A DNA stretch of 10,310 nucleotides from JAFGWO01 sp965603295 (GCA_965603295.1 CBFDCL010000076.1:1-10310); one strand, 5' to 3'. Numbered from the stretch's first letter, positions 1 to 7,558 are shown. The notes: generated by a model from the sequence alone, not told the origin. Made by a program: numbers and translations.

Positions 1-1068
1 CGCATGGGCTACGGCCTCCTGGAGAAGACGAGGAAACTGTTCGAGGTCTCGGGTTTCGGGGAAAAGATCCAGAAAGGGGACAAGGTGGCGGTGAAACTCC
101 ACTTCGGCGAAGCCGGCAATGTCGCCTACCTGCCCCCCCAGTTCGCGCGGGTGGCCGTCGAGGAGATTAAAAAAGCCGGCGGCAAGCCGTTCCTCATCGA
201 CACCAACACCCTCTACAGGGGCAGCCGTTCCAACGCCGTGGATCACCTCGAGACGGCAGTGCTCAACGGTTTTTCTTTTGCCACAGTGGGCGCGCCGGTC
301 ATCATCGGGGACGGCCTCATGGGGATGGACTACGTGCGTGAACCCGTCGACGGGGAGCACTTCTCGGAGGTCAAGATCGCGGCGGGCATCCACCAGGCCG
401 ATGCGGTGGTGAACCTGACCCATTTTACGGGCCACGATCTGTTCGGGTTCGGGGGTGTTATCAAGGGTCTCGGGATGGGGTGCGCCAGCCCCAGCGGGAA
501 GCAGGAGATGCATTCGGACGTGCTCCCGGCGGTGAAGGAAGGCAAATGCACCAAGTGCGGCCGATGTTTCGAATGGTGCCCCGTGGATGCCATCGAGTGG
601 GAAGCCGGGACCGCTGCTTCCATCATCCCGGAGAAGTGCATCGGGTGCGGGGAATGCGTCGTCGCCTGCAACTACGACGCCATCGCCGTCAACTGGAAGA
701 CGGACCCGGCCGTGACCATGAAGAAAACCGCTGAATACGCGGTCGGGGCCCTGAGGAACAAGGCGGGGAAAGCCCTCTTTTTCAGCTTTCTCCTCAACAT
801 GAGCCCGGATTGCGATTGCTTCGGTTTCAACGATCCGCCTTTTGCCGCCGATGTGGGGATCCTGGTTTCCACCGACCCCGTGGCCATCGATCAGGCGGGC
901 ATGGATCTGGTCAACAGGGCCCAGGCACTGACAGGAAGCAAACTGGAGGACCTCAACGCCCCTGACAAGATCATCGGGATCACCGGTATCGACTGGAACC
1001 CCATCCTCGAGCACGCCCAGAAGCTCGGCCTCGGGAGAAGGGAATACGAGCTTGAGGAAGTTCCCTAG
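1..1068 (+). CDS. DUF362 domain iron-sulfur protein, 5' end cut by the window edge
   Basis: The protein matches the DUF362 family: an N-terminal block with KLHFGEAGN, then THFTGHDLFGFGG and a glycine-rich GLGMGCASPSGK stretch, followed by a ferredoxin-like insert. Two complete [4Fe-4S] motifs are visible, CTKCGRCFEWC (residues 182-192 counted from the ATG at base 4) and CIGCGECVVAC (212-222), so two clusters are expected. The family's reaction is not established; a cytoplasmic electron-transfer or redox role is inferred from the clusters. No signal peptide is seen. An ATG lies at base 4, but family members usually have about ten more residues before this point and the frame is open to base 1, so the true start is probably outside the window. 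It heads a tight operon: the next gene begins inside its last 17 bases. Family assignment is firm; function is unknown. Confidence 0.85.
   Translation, partial: RMGYGLLEKTRKLFEVSGFGEKIQKGDKVAVKLHFGEAGNVAYLPPQFARVAVEEIKKAGGKPFLIDTNTLYRGSRSNAVDHLETAVLNGFSFATVGAPVIIGDGLMGMDYVREPVDGEHFSEVKIAAGIHQADAVVNLTHFTGHDLFGFGGVIKGLGMGCASPSGKQEMHSDVLPAVKEGKCTKCGRCFEWCPVDAIEWEAGTAASIIPEKCIGCGECVVACNYDAIAVNWKTDPAVTMKKTAEYAVGALRNKAGKALFFSFLLNMSPDCDCFGFNDPPFAADVGILVSTDPVAIDQAGMDLVNRAQALTGSKLEDLNAPDKIIGITGIDWNPILEHAQKLGLGRREYELEEVP
1033..1043 (+). promoter_or_regulatory. Ribosome binding site for the TTG start at 1052
   Basis: A purine run GGGAGAAGGGA ends 8 bases before the TTG at 1052, inside the end of the DUF362 gene. 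It supports the TTG start and suggests translational coupling to the upstream gene. Confidence 0.55.
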
Positions 1069-1948
1069 GACGCTTTGTCTGGCCCTGATTCTCCTGACGG
1101 GGCCCTTCCCGGCCCGGGCTGTCTCCGGCGGAGATTTCCTCAGGATCGTTTCCGCACCGGAAAGGAACCTCTTTGTGCAGGAGCGGCAATTCCAGGTCCT
1201 GTGCGAATATGTCTGTTCCCATTTGCCGGTGCCGATGAAGGTTGAGGTTCTGGAAAGCTACCGGGCAGTTCTAAATGCCCTGTCTGCCGGTGAAGCCCAT
1301 GGGGGGTTCCTCGGGAGTTTTTCCGGAGCCTACGGTATTGAGAAGTTCGGGCTGGTCCCCCTCGTAAGGCCCCAATGGCTTTCGGGGGAGACCCATTTCC
1401 GCTCCTACGTCTTCACGCGTTCGGGTCTTTCGCTTACCAGGGACGTTGGCACCTGGAAAGGAGCTCCCATCGTTTTCGTGAGTCCCCTCACCACCTCGGG
1501 GTATTTTTTCCCTTTAGCCCTCCTGCGCCGCGCGGGTATCACGGAACCGGGCACTTTTTTCTCGCGTGTTCAGTTTTCCGGAAGCCATGACGCCGCTATC
1601 TGGATGGTGGCCAACGGGATGGCGGACCTGGGAGCCGTCAAGGGGACGATTTTCGAAGAGTCCCTCTTGAACCGACCCGACATGAAGAAAAAGCTGAAGG
1701 TTCTTTACAAGGGAGGCCAATTCCCCGATTCGACCCTGATGGTGGCTCCCGGTGTGCCCCGGGAGGTCAGGGAAGCCCTTCGGACGGTGTTTCTCAGAAT
1801 GGCCGACAACCCCGAAGGGGTGGCCTCCCTCAGGAAATTCGGGGCCAGAAAGTTCGTCCGGGCAACCAGGGAGGATTATGCCAGCGTCCGAAGTGTTGTT
1901 AAGGAATGCGGATATGATCTTGCGGATCTCGAGATCCCGAAAAGATAA
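1052..1948 (+). CDS. PhnD-like periplasmic substrate-binding protein, probable sensor partner
   Basis: This 298-residue protein has an N-terminal signal peptide: positive residues (RKFPR), a hydrophobic core around 8-17, and a likely type I cleavage site after ARA at 21-23. There is no lipobox. The mature part resembles the phosphate/phosphite/phosphonate (PhnD) binding-protein family, with an ALSAGEAHGGFLG segment, the FVSPLTTSGYFFPLALLRRAG segment of lobe two, and a later VANGMADLGAVKG block. Cysteines at 51, 55 and 286 are the only ones after the signal region. It starts with TTG inside the previous gene and is followed after 15 bases by a sensor kinase. No permease or ATPase gene lies next to it, which argues against a plain transport role. 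PhnD-family proteins are known to work with kinases (AioX with AioS; the PhnD-like sensor part of TtrS), so ligand sensing for the next gene is inferred. The ligand cannot be told from the sequence. Confidence 0.8.
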   Translation: MRKFPRTLCLALILLTGPFPARAVSGGDFLRIVSAPERNLFVQERQFQVLCEYVCSHLPVPMKVEVLESYRAVLNALSAGEAHGGFLGSFSGAYGIEKFGLVPLVRPQWLSGETHFRSYVFTRSGLSLTRDVGTWKGAPIVFVSPLTTSGYFFPLALLRRAGITEPGTFFSRVQFSGSHDAAIWMVANGMADLGAVKGTIFEESLLNRPDMKKKLKVLYKGGQFPDSTLMVAPGVPREVREALRTVFLRMADNPEGVASLRKFGARKFVRATREDYASVRSVVKECGYDLADLEIPKR

Positions 1949-1949
1949 C

Positions 1950-1954
1950 GGAGG
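1950..1954 (+). promoter_or_regulatory. Ribosome binding site for the TTG start at 1964
   Basis: GGAGG lies just after the stop codon of the binding-protein gene and 9 bases before the TTG at 1964. The spacing decides in favour of this TTG over the in-frame GTG at 1976. Confidence 0.65.
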
Positions 1955-1963
1955 CATCCGGGT

Positions 1964-4204
1964 TTGAAAAAAAGGGTGATCACAGGACTGGTGGGGATCT
2001 TCGCCGTGGTCCTGATAGGGGGCGGACTGGTTTCCCTGAATATGAGCAAGCTCTATGAACTCAATCAGGCAAGGTATTTCACGGACGAAATCTGCAACCT
2101 CATCGATGAACTGGATGTCACGGCCTTAAAGAGCATCAAGGAACTCGAACAGGCCCGCCTGGACAAATCCAGGATCCAGAACCTGATCGACAACGTGACG
2201 AAGACTGAAGTCCTCATGAGGGATCTTGACCAAAGGGTCATGTCGAAATCCCTGGCAAATAACAGCTGCGGACCGTGCCACGAAAAGCCCGCCAGACTGG
2301 TGGGTAACCTCCAGGAGATCACCGGGAAAATGGAGGAATCCCTGAGCGACCTGACCATGCTCACAAGCATCCTGGTCACGAGCGACCTCGGGGTTGGGCT
2401 CGACAAGCTGGTCAGGGAGATCGGAGGAATCCTCGACGGCAACCAGAGCAACCTGATGGAACTCCGGAGTATCCTGTCCCCCATGATGAAGCACATCAAC
2501 TTAAAGGTGAGCGGGAACATTGTCAGAATTAAAACGGCCCATAACACGACCATCATCATAGTCACGTGCCTCGTCCTGATGGGGATCATCATCATGGCTG
2601 TGGCGGTGACCGGGCCTATCAAGCAGCTCACCAGGGGGACCCAGGCCATCGTCAAGGGGGATTACGATTTTCGCATCCAGATGGAGGGCCAGAACGAAGC
2701 GGCGATCCTCGCCCAGAGGTTCAATTACATGGCGGAGGTCCTTGCCAATCGGGAGAATCACTTGAACCAGAAAACAATGGAACTCGAAGATCTCAACGAA
2801 ACCCTGGAGCGAAAAGTCCGTGCAAGAACGAAAGAGCTTCGGGAAAAACAGGAGGAACTCAACAAGAAGTATTCGGAGCTGGAAGCGGTCAACGTCGAGA
2901 CGCGCTCTTCCTATCTTCAGCTGCAATCCACAACCGGAGAACTCGAGGAGGCCCAGACCAAGCTCCAGGAAAATTTCAATATCCTGAAGGTGATGAACGA
3001 GGAACTCCAGCGTGCCAACGAGGTCAAGAACAAGTTCCTCGCCATCATGTCCCACGAACTCAGAACCCCGCTTACTGTCATTCACGGGTACCTTTCCCTC
3101 GTCCTGGACAAGGATTACGGACGTCCGAGCAAGGAACTGAGGGATATTCTCATGGTCGTCAAGGACCAGGGCCACAACCAGCTCGAGCTCATTGAGGATC
3201 TGCTTGACCTGACGCGGATCGAATCAGGGGAGTTCAAACTGCAAAGGGAATCCATTGCAATTGTCGATCTTATCTCCAAATCCGTCGAGAATTTCCGCCC
3301 AAAATACGAAGAGAAAGAGATCAATATTGCGGTGGATGTGGATGATGACATGCCCCCGGTCTACTGGGATTTTCAGAAGATCCTCCAGGTCCTGCAAAAC
3401 CTCCTCGACAACGCCGTGAAGTTCACTCCCGAGGGGGGGGAGATCGGCATCAGTGCCCATGCCAAGAGTGCCTTTATCGAACTGCGCGTCAGGGATGACG
3501 GCATCGGCATTCCGAAGGACCAGATCGACCACGTCTTTGACCGTTTTTACCAGGTGGACAGTTCCTCCACCAGAAGGTTTGGCGGATCCGGGCTGGGGTT
3601 GTCCATTGTTCGTGAGATCATTCTGGCCCACAACGGGAAAATCTTCGTTGAAAGCGACGAGGGGGAGGGGACCTGTTTCCTCATGCTCATCCCGGTGGGT
3701 GAACCGGATCGCGTCAGACAAAACGAACCGGCTGCTCCGGCAGCCGTCGAGGATCGGCCCAGGGAAGGGCCGCGGGGGAACGGGGAGAAGATCCTCGTGG
3801 TGGATGATGACGAAGCTTTTCTGAAGATGATGAAGATGATCCTGCCCCGGGAGGGGTATGATGTCCACTCCACCCCCGATTCCACGAGGGTGCTGTCCAT
3901 TGCAAAAAAGCAGGGTTCCGATCTGGTCCTTCTGGACCTCATGATGCCGGATGTGGACGGTTTCGAGGTCTGTCGGCGTCTGCGGTCGGACGCGATCCTC
4001 AAAGATATCCCGATCCTCGTGGTTTCCGCCGCAGGGGGCAAGGATGTTGCCCGGAAAGTGTCCGAGGCGGGGGCCGATGGTCATATAGCCAAACCTTTCG
4101 ACCAGGCTGGCCTTCTCAACCACATTGATCGGTTGCTGAAAGAGTTCGGAAAGAGGTCGCAGGGAAGTGATAAAGAAGTGGGCCCTGACAAGACTTCCGG
4201 TTGA
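1964..4204 (+). CDS. Hybrid sensor histidine kinase with periplasmic c-type haem motif
   Basis: This 746-residue inner-membrane sensor has the following order. TM1 spans about 5-26. A mostly helical periplasmic region spans about 27-194. TM2 is about 195-216, HAMP about 217-268, and a long coiled coil about 268-355. HisKA follows with the phospho-acceptor His364 in SHELRTP. The ATPase domain has the N-box Asn483, DDGIGIP (511-517) and FGGSGLGL (539-546). After a proline-rich linker comes a receiver domain with acidic residues 614-616, phospho-acceptor Asp658 and Lys710. The periplasmic region contains CGPCH at 102-106, a textbook haem-c attachment motif in the compartment where haem c is attached. 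This suggests redox or gas sensing. There is no PAS domain, no HPt domain and no DNA-binding output, so the final target lies elsewhere. The PhnD-like gene immediately upstream is its likely partner. The kinase assignment is firm; haem binding is inferred from the motif and location. Confidence 0.93.
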   Translation: MKKRVITGLVGIFAVVLIGGGLVSLNMSKLYELNQARYFTDEICNLIDELDVTALKSIKELEQARLDKSRIQNLIDNVTKTEVLMRDLDQRVMSKSLANNSCGPCHEKPARLVGNLQEITGKMEESLSDLTMLTSILVTSDLGVGLDKLVREIGGILDGNQSNLMELRSILSPMMKHINLKVSGNIVRIKTAHNTTIIIVTCLVLMGIIIMAVAVTGPIKQLTRGTQAIVKGDYDFRIQMEGQNEAAILAQRFNYMAEVLANRENHLNQKTMELEDLNETLERKVRARTKELREKQEELNKKYSELEAVNVETRSSYLQLQSTTGELEEAQTKLQENFNILKVMNEELQRANEVKNKFLAIMSHELRTPLTVIHGYLSLVLDKDYGRPSKELRDILMVVKDQGHNQLELIEDLLDLTRIESGEFKLQRESIAIVDLISKSVENFRPKYEEKEINIAVDVDDDMPPVYWDFQKILQVLQNLLDNAVKFTPEGGEIGISAHAKSAFIELRVRDDGIGIPKDQIDHVFDRFYQVDSSSTRRFGGSGLGLSIVREIILAHNGKIFVESDEGEGTCFLMLIPVGEPDRVRQNEPAAPAAVEDRPREGPRGNGEKILVVDDDEAFLKMMKMILPREGYDVHSTPDSTRVLSIAKKQGSDLVLLDLMMPDVDGFEVCRRLRSDAILKDIPILVVSAAGGKDVARKVSEAGADGHIAKPFDQAGLLNHIDRLLKEFGKRSQGSDKEVGPDKTSG

Positions 4205-5588
4205 CCCCCCGACGGAAACCGTCGAGGCCCTGATAGATCTGTCGGGCAAGGTGGCCCCGGTCGCAAAACGACTGGGGCTGTGTGTTTTTCTGGTCGGTGG
4301 TGCGGTACGGGATCTCCTGGAAGGAAGGAAGTTTTCAGGCGAGTGGGACCTGGTTGTCTTCGGCGGGGAACAGGAAGGGGCCGCCTCCCTCGCCCGTGAG
4401 TTAACCGTGTCCTGGGACACCCGGGAGCCCATCGCCTTCCCCCGGTTCGGTACCCACCTGATCGTGGGAAGCGGTTTCCAGGTCGAGGTTGCCGATGCCC
4501 AATTGAGGACAGGATTGAAGCCCCTTTCGGGCGATCCCCTCCTCGACGATGCCCTGTCCCGTGATTTTACCCTCAACGCTCTCTATGTGGATCTTACCGG
4601 ACCGACCCTTTTTTCCGAAGCCGGAATCATCGATCCGTGCGGACGGGGCCTTACCGACCTGACGGAAAAACTCCTCCGGACCCCGATCCCTGCAAAACTC
4701 ACCTTAAGGGACGACCCCCTGCGCGTTTTTCGGGCGGCGAGGTTCCGATCGTCAAGGTCTTATGCCATCTCACCGGCATTGGCCCGGGCGGCCGCAGGCG
4801 TGGGTGATCTTCTGCCGCGCCTTGCCCCGGAACGGATCCTCGCTGAAATGAACGCGATCCTGGTAAGCGCCCAACCGTCCGCCGGTCTCGAGGCGCTTGC
4901 TCGATGGGGGGCTTTTGCGAGGGTCCTGCCCGAGGTGCACGCTTTAGCCGGCTTCCGGCAGGAATCCCCTTTCCATTTCCCGGACCTACTCAAACACAGC
5001 CTGCGAGTGGTCGATCGCTGCCGGAACGACCTTGCTCTCAGATGGGCCGCCCTCCTGCACGATTGCGGGAAACCGGCATCAAGGGTTATCACCCCGAAAG
5101 GGGACATCTACCACGGGCACGAGAGGATCGGATCCGAGCTCGCCGCAAAGGCCCTGACCCGGCTAAAAGCGGGCAAGAGGTTTACCCGGGAGGTTGCGGA
5201 GCTGGTGGACCTCCACATGGTCCATTACGGAGAGCAGTGGTCCGATCGGGCTGTCCGGAGGTTTATTCGCCGGGCAGGCAGCCGCCTCGACAAGCTCCTT
5301 GACCTTGTGGAAGCGGACAGCGCTTCCCTGAAATTGAGAAAAGAGAAACTGGCTGATCTCGGAAACCTGAGGGAGCGCCTGTCGGGCATGGTGGGAAGAA
5401 CCCCAGAGCCGCAATCTCCCCTGGGAGGAAAGCGCATCATGGAACTCCTGGGTGTGCCCCCCGGCCCCTGGGTTGGGAATGCGAAAAAGGTTCTCGCTGA
5501 AGCTTTCGCGGAAGGGGAGATCGAGGCGGAAGCCGCCGGGGAGTTCCTGGTCAACTGGTGGAAAGAAGCCGGGAATAGATACTTTTAA
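4167..5588 (+). CDS. tRNA nucleotidyltransferase / poly(A) polymerase family protein with HD domain
   Basis: This 473-residue protein is a class II nucleotidyltransferase, the family that adds CCA (or only CC, only A, or poly(A)) to RNA 3' ends in the cytoplasm. Visible motifs are LVGGAVRD (42-49), the catalytic acidic pair as EWD (59-61), SRDFTLNAL (131-139), DPCGRGLTDL, and RDDPLRVFRAARF (181-193). An HD phosphohydrolase-type domain follows, with His277, His298-Asp299 and HGHE at 316-319. Two positions differ from the usual form: the first catalytic Asp of DxD is Glu59, and the Glu of the nucleotide-selecting EDxxR motif is Asp182. It starts with GTG inside the last 38 bases of the kinase gene; AAGAGG at 4151-4156 is a possible ribosome site. 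The end overlaps the convergent gene by 38 bases. CCA addition is the default reading, but Geobacter sulfurreducens has separate C-adding, A-adding and poly(A) enzymes of this family, so no symbol is given. Confidence 0.85.
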   Translation: MIKKWALTRLPVDPPTETVEALIDLSGKVAPVAKRLGLCVFLVGGAVRDLLEGRKFSGEWDLVVFGGEQEGAASLARELTVSWDTREPIAFPRFGTHLIVGSGFQVEVADAQLRTGLKPLSGDPLLDDALSRDFTLNALYVDLTGPTLFSEAGIIDPCGRGLTDLTEKLLRTPIPAKLTLRDDPLRVFRAARFRSSRSYAISPALARAAAGVGDLLPRLAPERILAEMNAILVSAQPSAGLEALARWGAFARVLPEVHALAGFRQESPFHFPDLLKHSLRVVDRCRNDLALRWAALLHDCGKPASRVITPKGDIYHGHERIGSELAAKALTRLKAGKRFTREVAELVDLHMVHYGEQWSDRAVRRFIRRAGSRLDKLLDLVEADSASLKLRKEKLADLGNLRERLSGMVGRTPEPQSPLGGKRIMELLGVPPGPWVGNAKKVLAEAFAEGEIEAEAAGEFLVNWWKEAGNRYF

Positions 5589-7125
5589 GGGTTTCCTCGG
5601 CGCTCCGGGATGTGTCGACGGTCAATCGCTGTGCCGCTGGCAGTTCATCGGGGGGCCGGAAAATCTCCATCTGATGAGAAAGGATCGCCCCTCTGCCGTC
5701 GGAGATTTCCGACTTCTGCCCGATCCTTTCCTCCAGGCGGGCCTCCAGTGCCCCCTTGTCGGCCTCGAAATAGATCAGGATCGCTCTGACACCTTTTTCC
5801 CGTGCCACATCCATGGCCTCGGAGCGCCGGGAAGGGTCCATGTAAGAAGCATCCAGGAACACGCTTCGTCCTTCCTCCAGGAGGGCCCGGGCGCGTTGGT
5901 GGAGTTCCCCGTAGGTCCTTAATGTGAACTCCCTGGAATAGATGTCCTCACCGAAAGGCACATGGATGGACGTGGTCGGCTTGATATCGGCCAGTTCCTT
6001 GCGGACACGGTCCGAAGAAAGGATCTCGATGTCCAGAAGCTCCCGAAGGCGGAGGGCTGCGGTGGATTTCCCGGAGCCCATGAGTCCGCAGGCAACGATA
6101 AGTGCAGGGGGATGGAGCGTTCCGGCGTACCGCCCGGCGAGATGATGGAACGACCTTGCGCTCCGGGCGGCTTCCTGCGCCTCGGCTGCCGGAATGGCGG
6201 TGTCCCGGGAACGAAAACCCTCCACCTTTCCCCGCACGACGGCCCGGTAGCAGCTGTAAAAGTTCAACAGGGCGCTTTGCTCTTCCTGCCCCATCAATCC
6301 CAGGAAGGCGGACCGGAACACCTGGGCGAGGTCCCCGAAGCCGAGACGATCAAGATCCATGACGAGGAAAGCTGCGTCCGACAGGATGTCACCGAACCTG
6401 AACCGTTCATTAAACTCGATGCAGTCGAAGATCTGGATCTCGTCATCAAGGCAGATATGCTGGGTGTGCAGATCCCCGTGGCCATCCCGGATCCACCCTT
6501 CGGCCTCACGCTTCCGGAAAAGATCCTCGTTGGCCCGGATGAACCCTCTCGTATAATCGCGAACCCTCTCAAAGGTACCTCTGTCGAGGGTTTCGCCGAC
6601 GTAGGGTTCGATCTGATCGAAATTCTCTTCCGTGTTGAAAATTACCGCTTCGGTGCCACCAATGCGGGTGATCTCCGGTGATTTCGAAGCCTCCCTGTGG
6701 AAGGAGGCGATCTTCCGGGCGATGCGCTCCATGTCGGGAGGCCCCACAGCCCTGCGCTCCAGAAGGGCCCAGAGGAGTTTTTCCTCATCCAGCCTCTTCA
6801 TGAAGACCGCGTACTCCACCGGGTCGCCGGGACCTCCGAACCGGAGCCCGTCGGCTCCGTGGGTCACGGGGAGGACGCCGAGGTAGGTCTCGGGGCTTAA
6901 CCTTCGGTTAAGGTCGACTTCCACCTCACAGAAGTGGTGTCGTTTTTCCAGGGTCGTAAAGTCCAGGAACCCGAAATCCACCGGTTTCTTTACCTTCAGG
7001 ACACGGTCGTGGGAGAGGAAAATAACGGAAATATGGGTCTGGCGGACCTCGACGGAGTCCACTGGGTCCGGCCAGGCTTCTGGTCTGGAAAGCTCCTCAA
7101 TGATCTTTTCAACGGGGATGTTCAT
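5551..7125 (-). CDS. Two-domain APH-like phosphotransferase / P-loop kinase fusion
   Basis: This 524-residue protein joins two kinase-type modules, an arrangement known as COG2187 plus COG0645. The N-terminal half is like aminoglycoside phosphotransferases: a RVLKVKKPVDFGFLDF block, the catalytic loop HGDLHTQH at 216-223 (Asp218 the expected base) and the metal-binding Asp234 in IFDCIEFNE. The C-terminal half has a Walker A motif GLMGSGKST (347-355) and looks like small-molecule kinases of the gluconate kinase/zeta-toxin type. The catalytic loop normally ends in Asn (HxDxxxxN), but here residue 223 is His. The substrate is unknown, and antibiotic resistance should not be assumed. There is no signal peptide or TM segment, so it is cytoplasmic. 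It is transcribed towards the upstream operon, and its last 38 bases overlap the nucleotidyltransferase gene. The ATG at 7125 has only a weak ribosome site. Domain calls are firm; the biological role is not. Confidence 0.85.
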   Translation of the reverse strand: MNIPVEKIIEELSRPEAWPDPVDSVEVRQTHISVIFLSHDRVLKVKKPVDFGFLDFTTLEKRHHFCEVEVDLNRRLSPETYLGVLPVTHGADGLRFGGPGDPVEYAVFMKRLDEEKLLWALLERRAVGPPDMERIARKIASFHREASKSPEITRIGGTEAVIFNTEENFDQIEPYVGETLDRGTFERVRDYTRGFIRANEDLFRKREAEGWIRDGHGDLHTQHICLDDEIQIFDCIEFNERFRFGDILSDAAFLVMDLDRLGFGDLAQVFRSAFLGLMGQEEQSALLNFYSCYRAVVRGKVEGFRSRDTAIPAAEAQEAARSARSFHHLAGRYAGTLHPPALIVACGLMGSGKSTAALRLRELLDIEILSSDRVRKELADIKPTTSIHVPFGEDIYSREFTLRTYGELHQRARALLEEGRSVFLDASYMDPSRRSEAMDVAREKGVRAILIYFEADKGALEARLEERIGQKSEISDGRGAILSHQMEIFRPPDELPAAQRLTVDTSRSAEETLKSIYSRLLSTS

Positions 7126-7154
7126 GGTAAATTTTCACATCTCGGAAAAATCGG

Positions 7155-7182
7155 GTCTAACGTCCAATGTCTAACGTCCAAC
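7155..7182. repeat. Heptad tandem array A1 (4 units, GTCYAAY)
   Basis: Four contiguous 7-base units, alternating GTCTAAC and GTCCAAT/GTCCAAC. On the opposite strand the units read RTTGGAC and GTTAGAC, the same word family as the array at 8762-8789 but inverted. Confidence 0.85.
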
Positions 7183-7194
7183 GTGGGAAAACAG

Positions 7195-7250
7195 GTTGAG
7201 AATCGAGGATTTAGAGTTTCAACTTCAAACTTCAAACCTCAAACCGCAAA
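7195..7250. repeat. Heptad tandem array A2 (8 degenerate units)
   Basis: Eight consecutive 7-base units kept in phase. The first ones are of the GTTGAGA type, then a transition unit GTTTCAA at 7216, then CTTCAAA twice, CCTCAAA and CCGCAAA. The word changes part-way while the 7-base period is retained. Confidence 0.8.
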
Positions 7251-7377
7251 CTTAGGTCCTCGACTATCGTCTGCTATCTTATAACCCCCCAGGCCCCGAG
7301 GCAATAAATACCGTACGCACCCGCGGTTTTGGGGGTGATCGCCCACAGAACCCTGGAAGCAGCCTGCCGAAAAATGG

Positions 7378-7383
7378 TATGAT
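7378..7383 (+). promoter_or_regulatory. Possible -10 box upstream of the gene at 7559
   Basis: TATGAT matches the sigma-70 -10 consensus at five of six bases. The best -35 candidate 18 bases upstream (TGGAAG) is poor, so this is only a candidate. Confidence 0.25.
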
Positions 7384-7548
7384 ATTTTATAGAAACCACG
7401 GGGGATTTCGGAGAGGCGGGCGCGTCTCAACGCGAATATCCGCGGGTTTGTCCGCCCCAGTGAAAAATGATGATCCGGAAAAGTTCACTTTTCAGAAGAT
7501 TCACGGCGGTGTTTGGAAAAGCCCGGATGCACTACTCGTTCCGGGCCC

Positions 7549-7555
7549 GAGGGGG
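7549..7555 (+). promoter_or_regulatory. Ribosome binding site that fixes the start at 7559
   Basis: GAGGGGG ends 3 bases before the ATG at 7559 (six bases after GAGG). The more distant in-frame ATG at 7379 has nothing comparable, so 7559 is preferred. Confidence 0.6.
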
Positions 7556-7558
7556 ACG

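Larger units (their letters stand above)
7126..7558. other. Divergent intergenic region with heptad repeats
   Basis: This 433-base spacer separates the divergent starts at 7125 (minus) and 7559 (plus). Its first part (7155-7250) is almost wholly made of 7-base tandem units, described separately. The rest holds weak promoter candidates: TATGAT at 7378-7383 on plus, and on minus a TATAAG box (plus 7278-7283) with a TTGCCT-like box at about 15 bases spacing. An open frame extends upstream of 7559 to an ATG at 7379, but that ATG lacks a ribosome site. Confidence 0.5.

Noticed and set aside
1052..1948. Arsenite-binding AioX orthologue
   Set aside because: The general family fits, but the arsenite-binding Cys known from AioX near residue 108 has no counterpart in that region here, and no arsenite oxidase genes are present.
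3224..4576. Long minus-strand open frame (450 codons) opposite the kinase and nucleotidyltransferase genes
   Set aside because: It lies antisense to two well-supported genes with clear catalytic motifs, and its translation shows no recognisable domain.
5962..6681. Plus-strand open frame of 239 codons
   Set aside because: It is antisense to the APH-like/P-loop gene, which carries intact HGDLH and Walker A motifs, and its own translation has none.
5551..7125. Aminoglycoside resistance gene
   Set aside because: The APH-like domain belongs to a two-domain family fused to a P-loop kinase with no established link to resistance.
6934..7284. Plus-strand open frame running into the heptad arrays
   Set aside because: Its first half is antisense to the kinase fusion gene and its second half is translated repeat sequence.
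7379..7558. Upstream start (ATG at 7379) for the helical-repeat gene
   Set aside because: There is no ribosome site before it, and the added 60 residues look like translated spacer; the ATG at 7559 has GAGGGGG in front.
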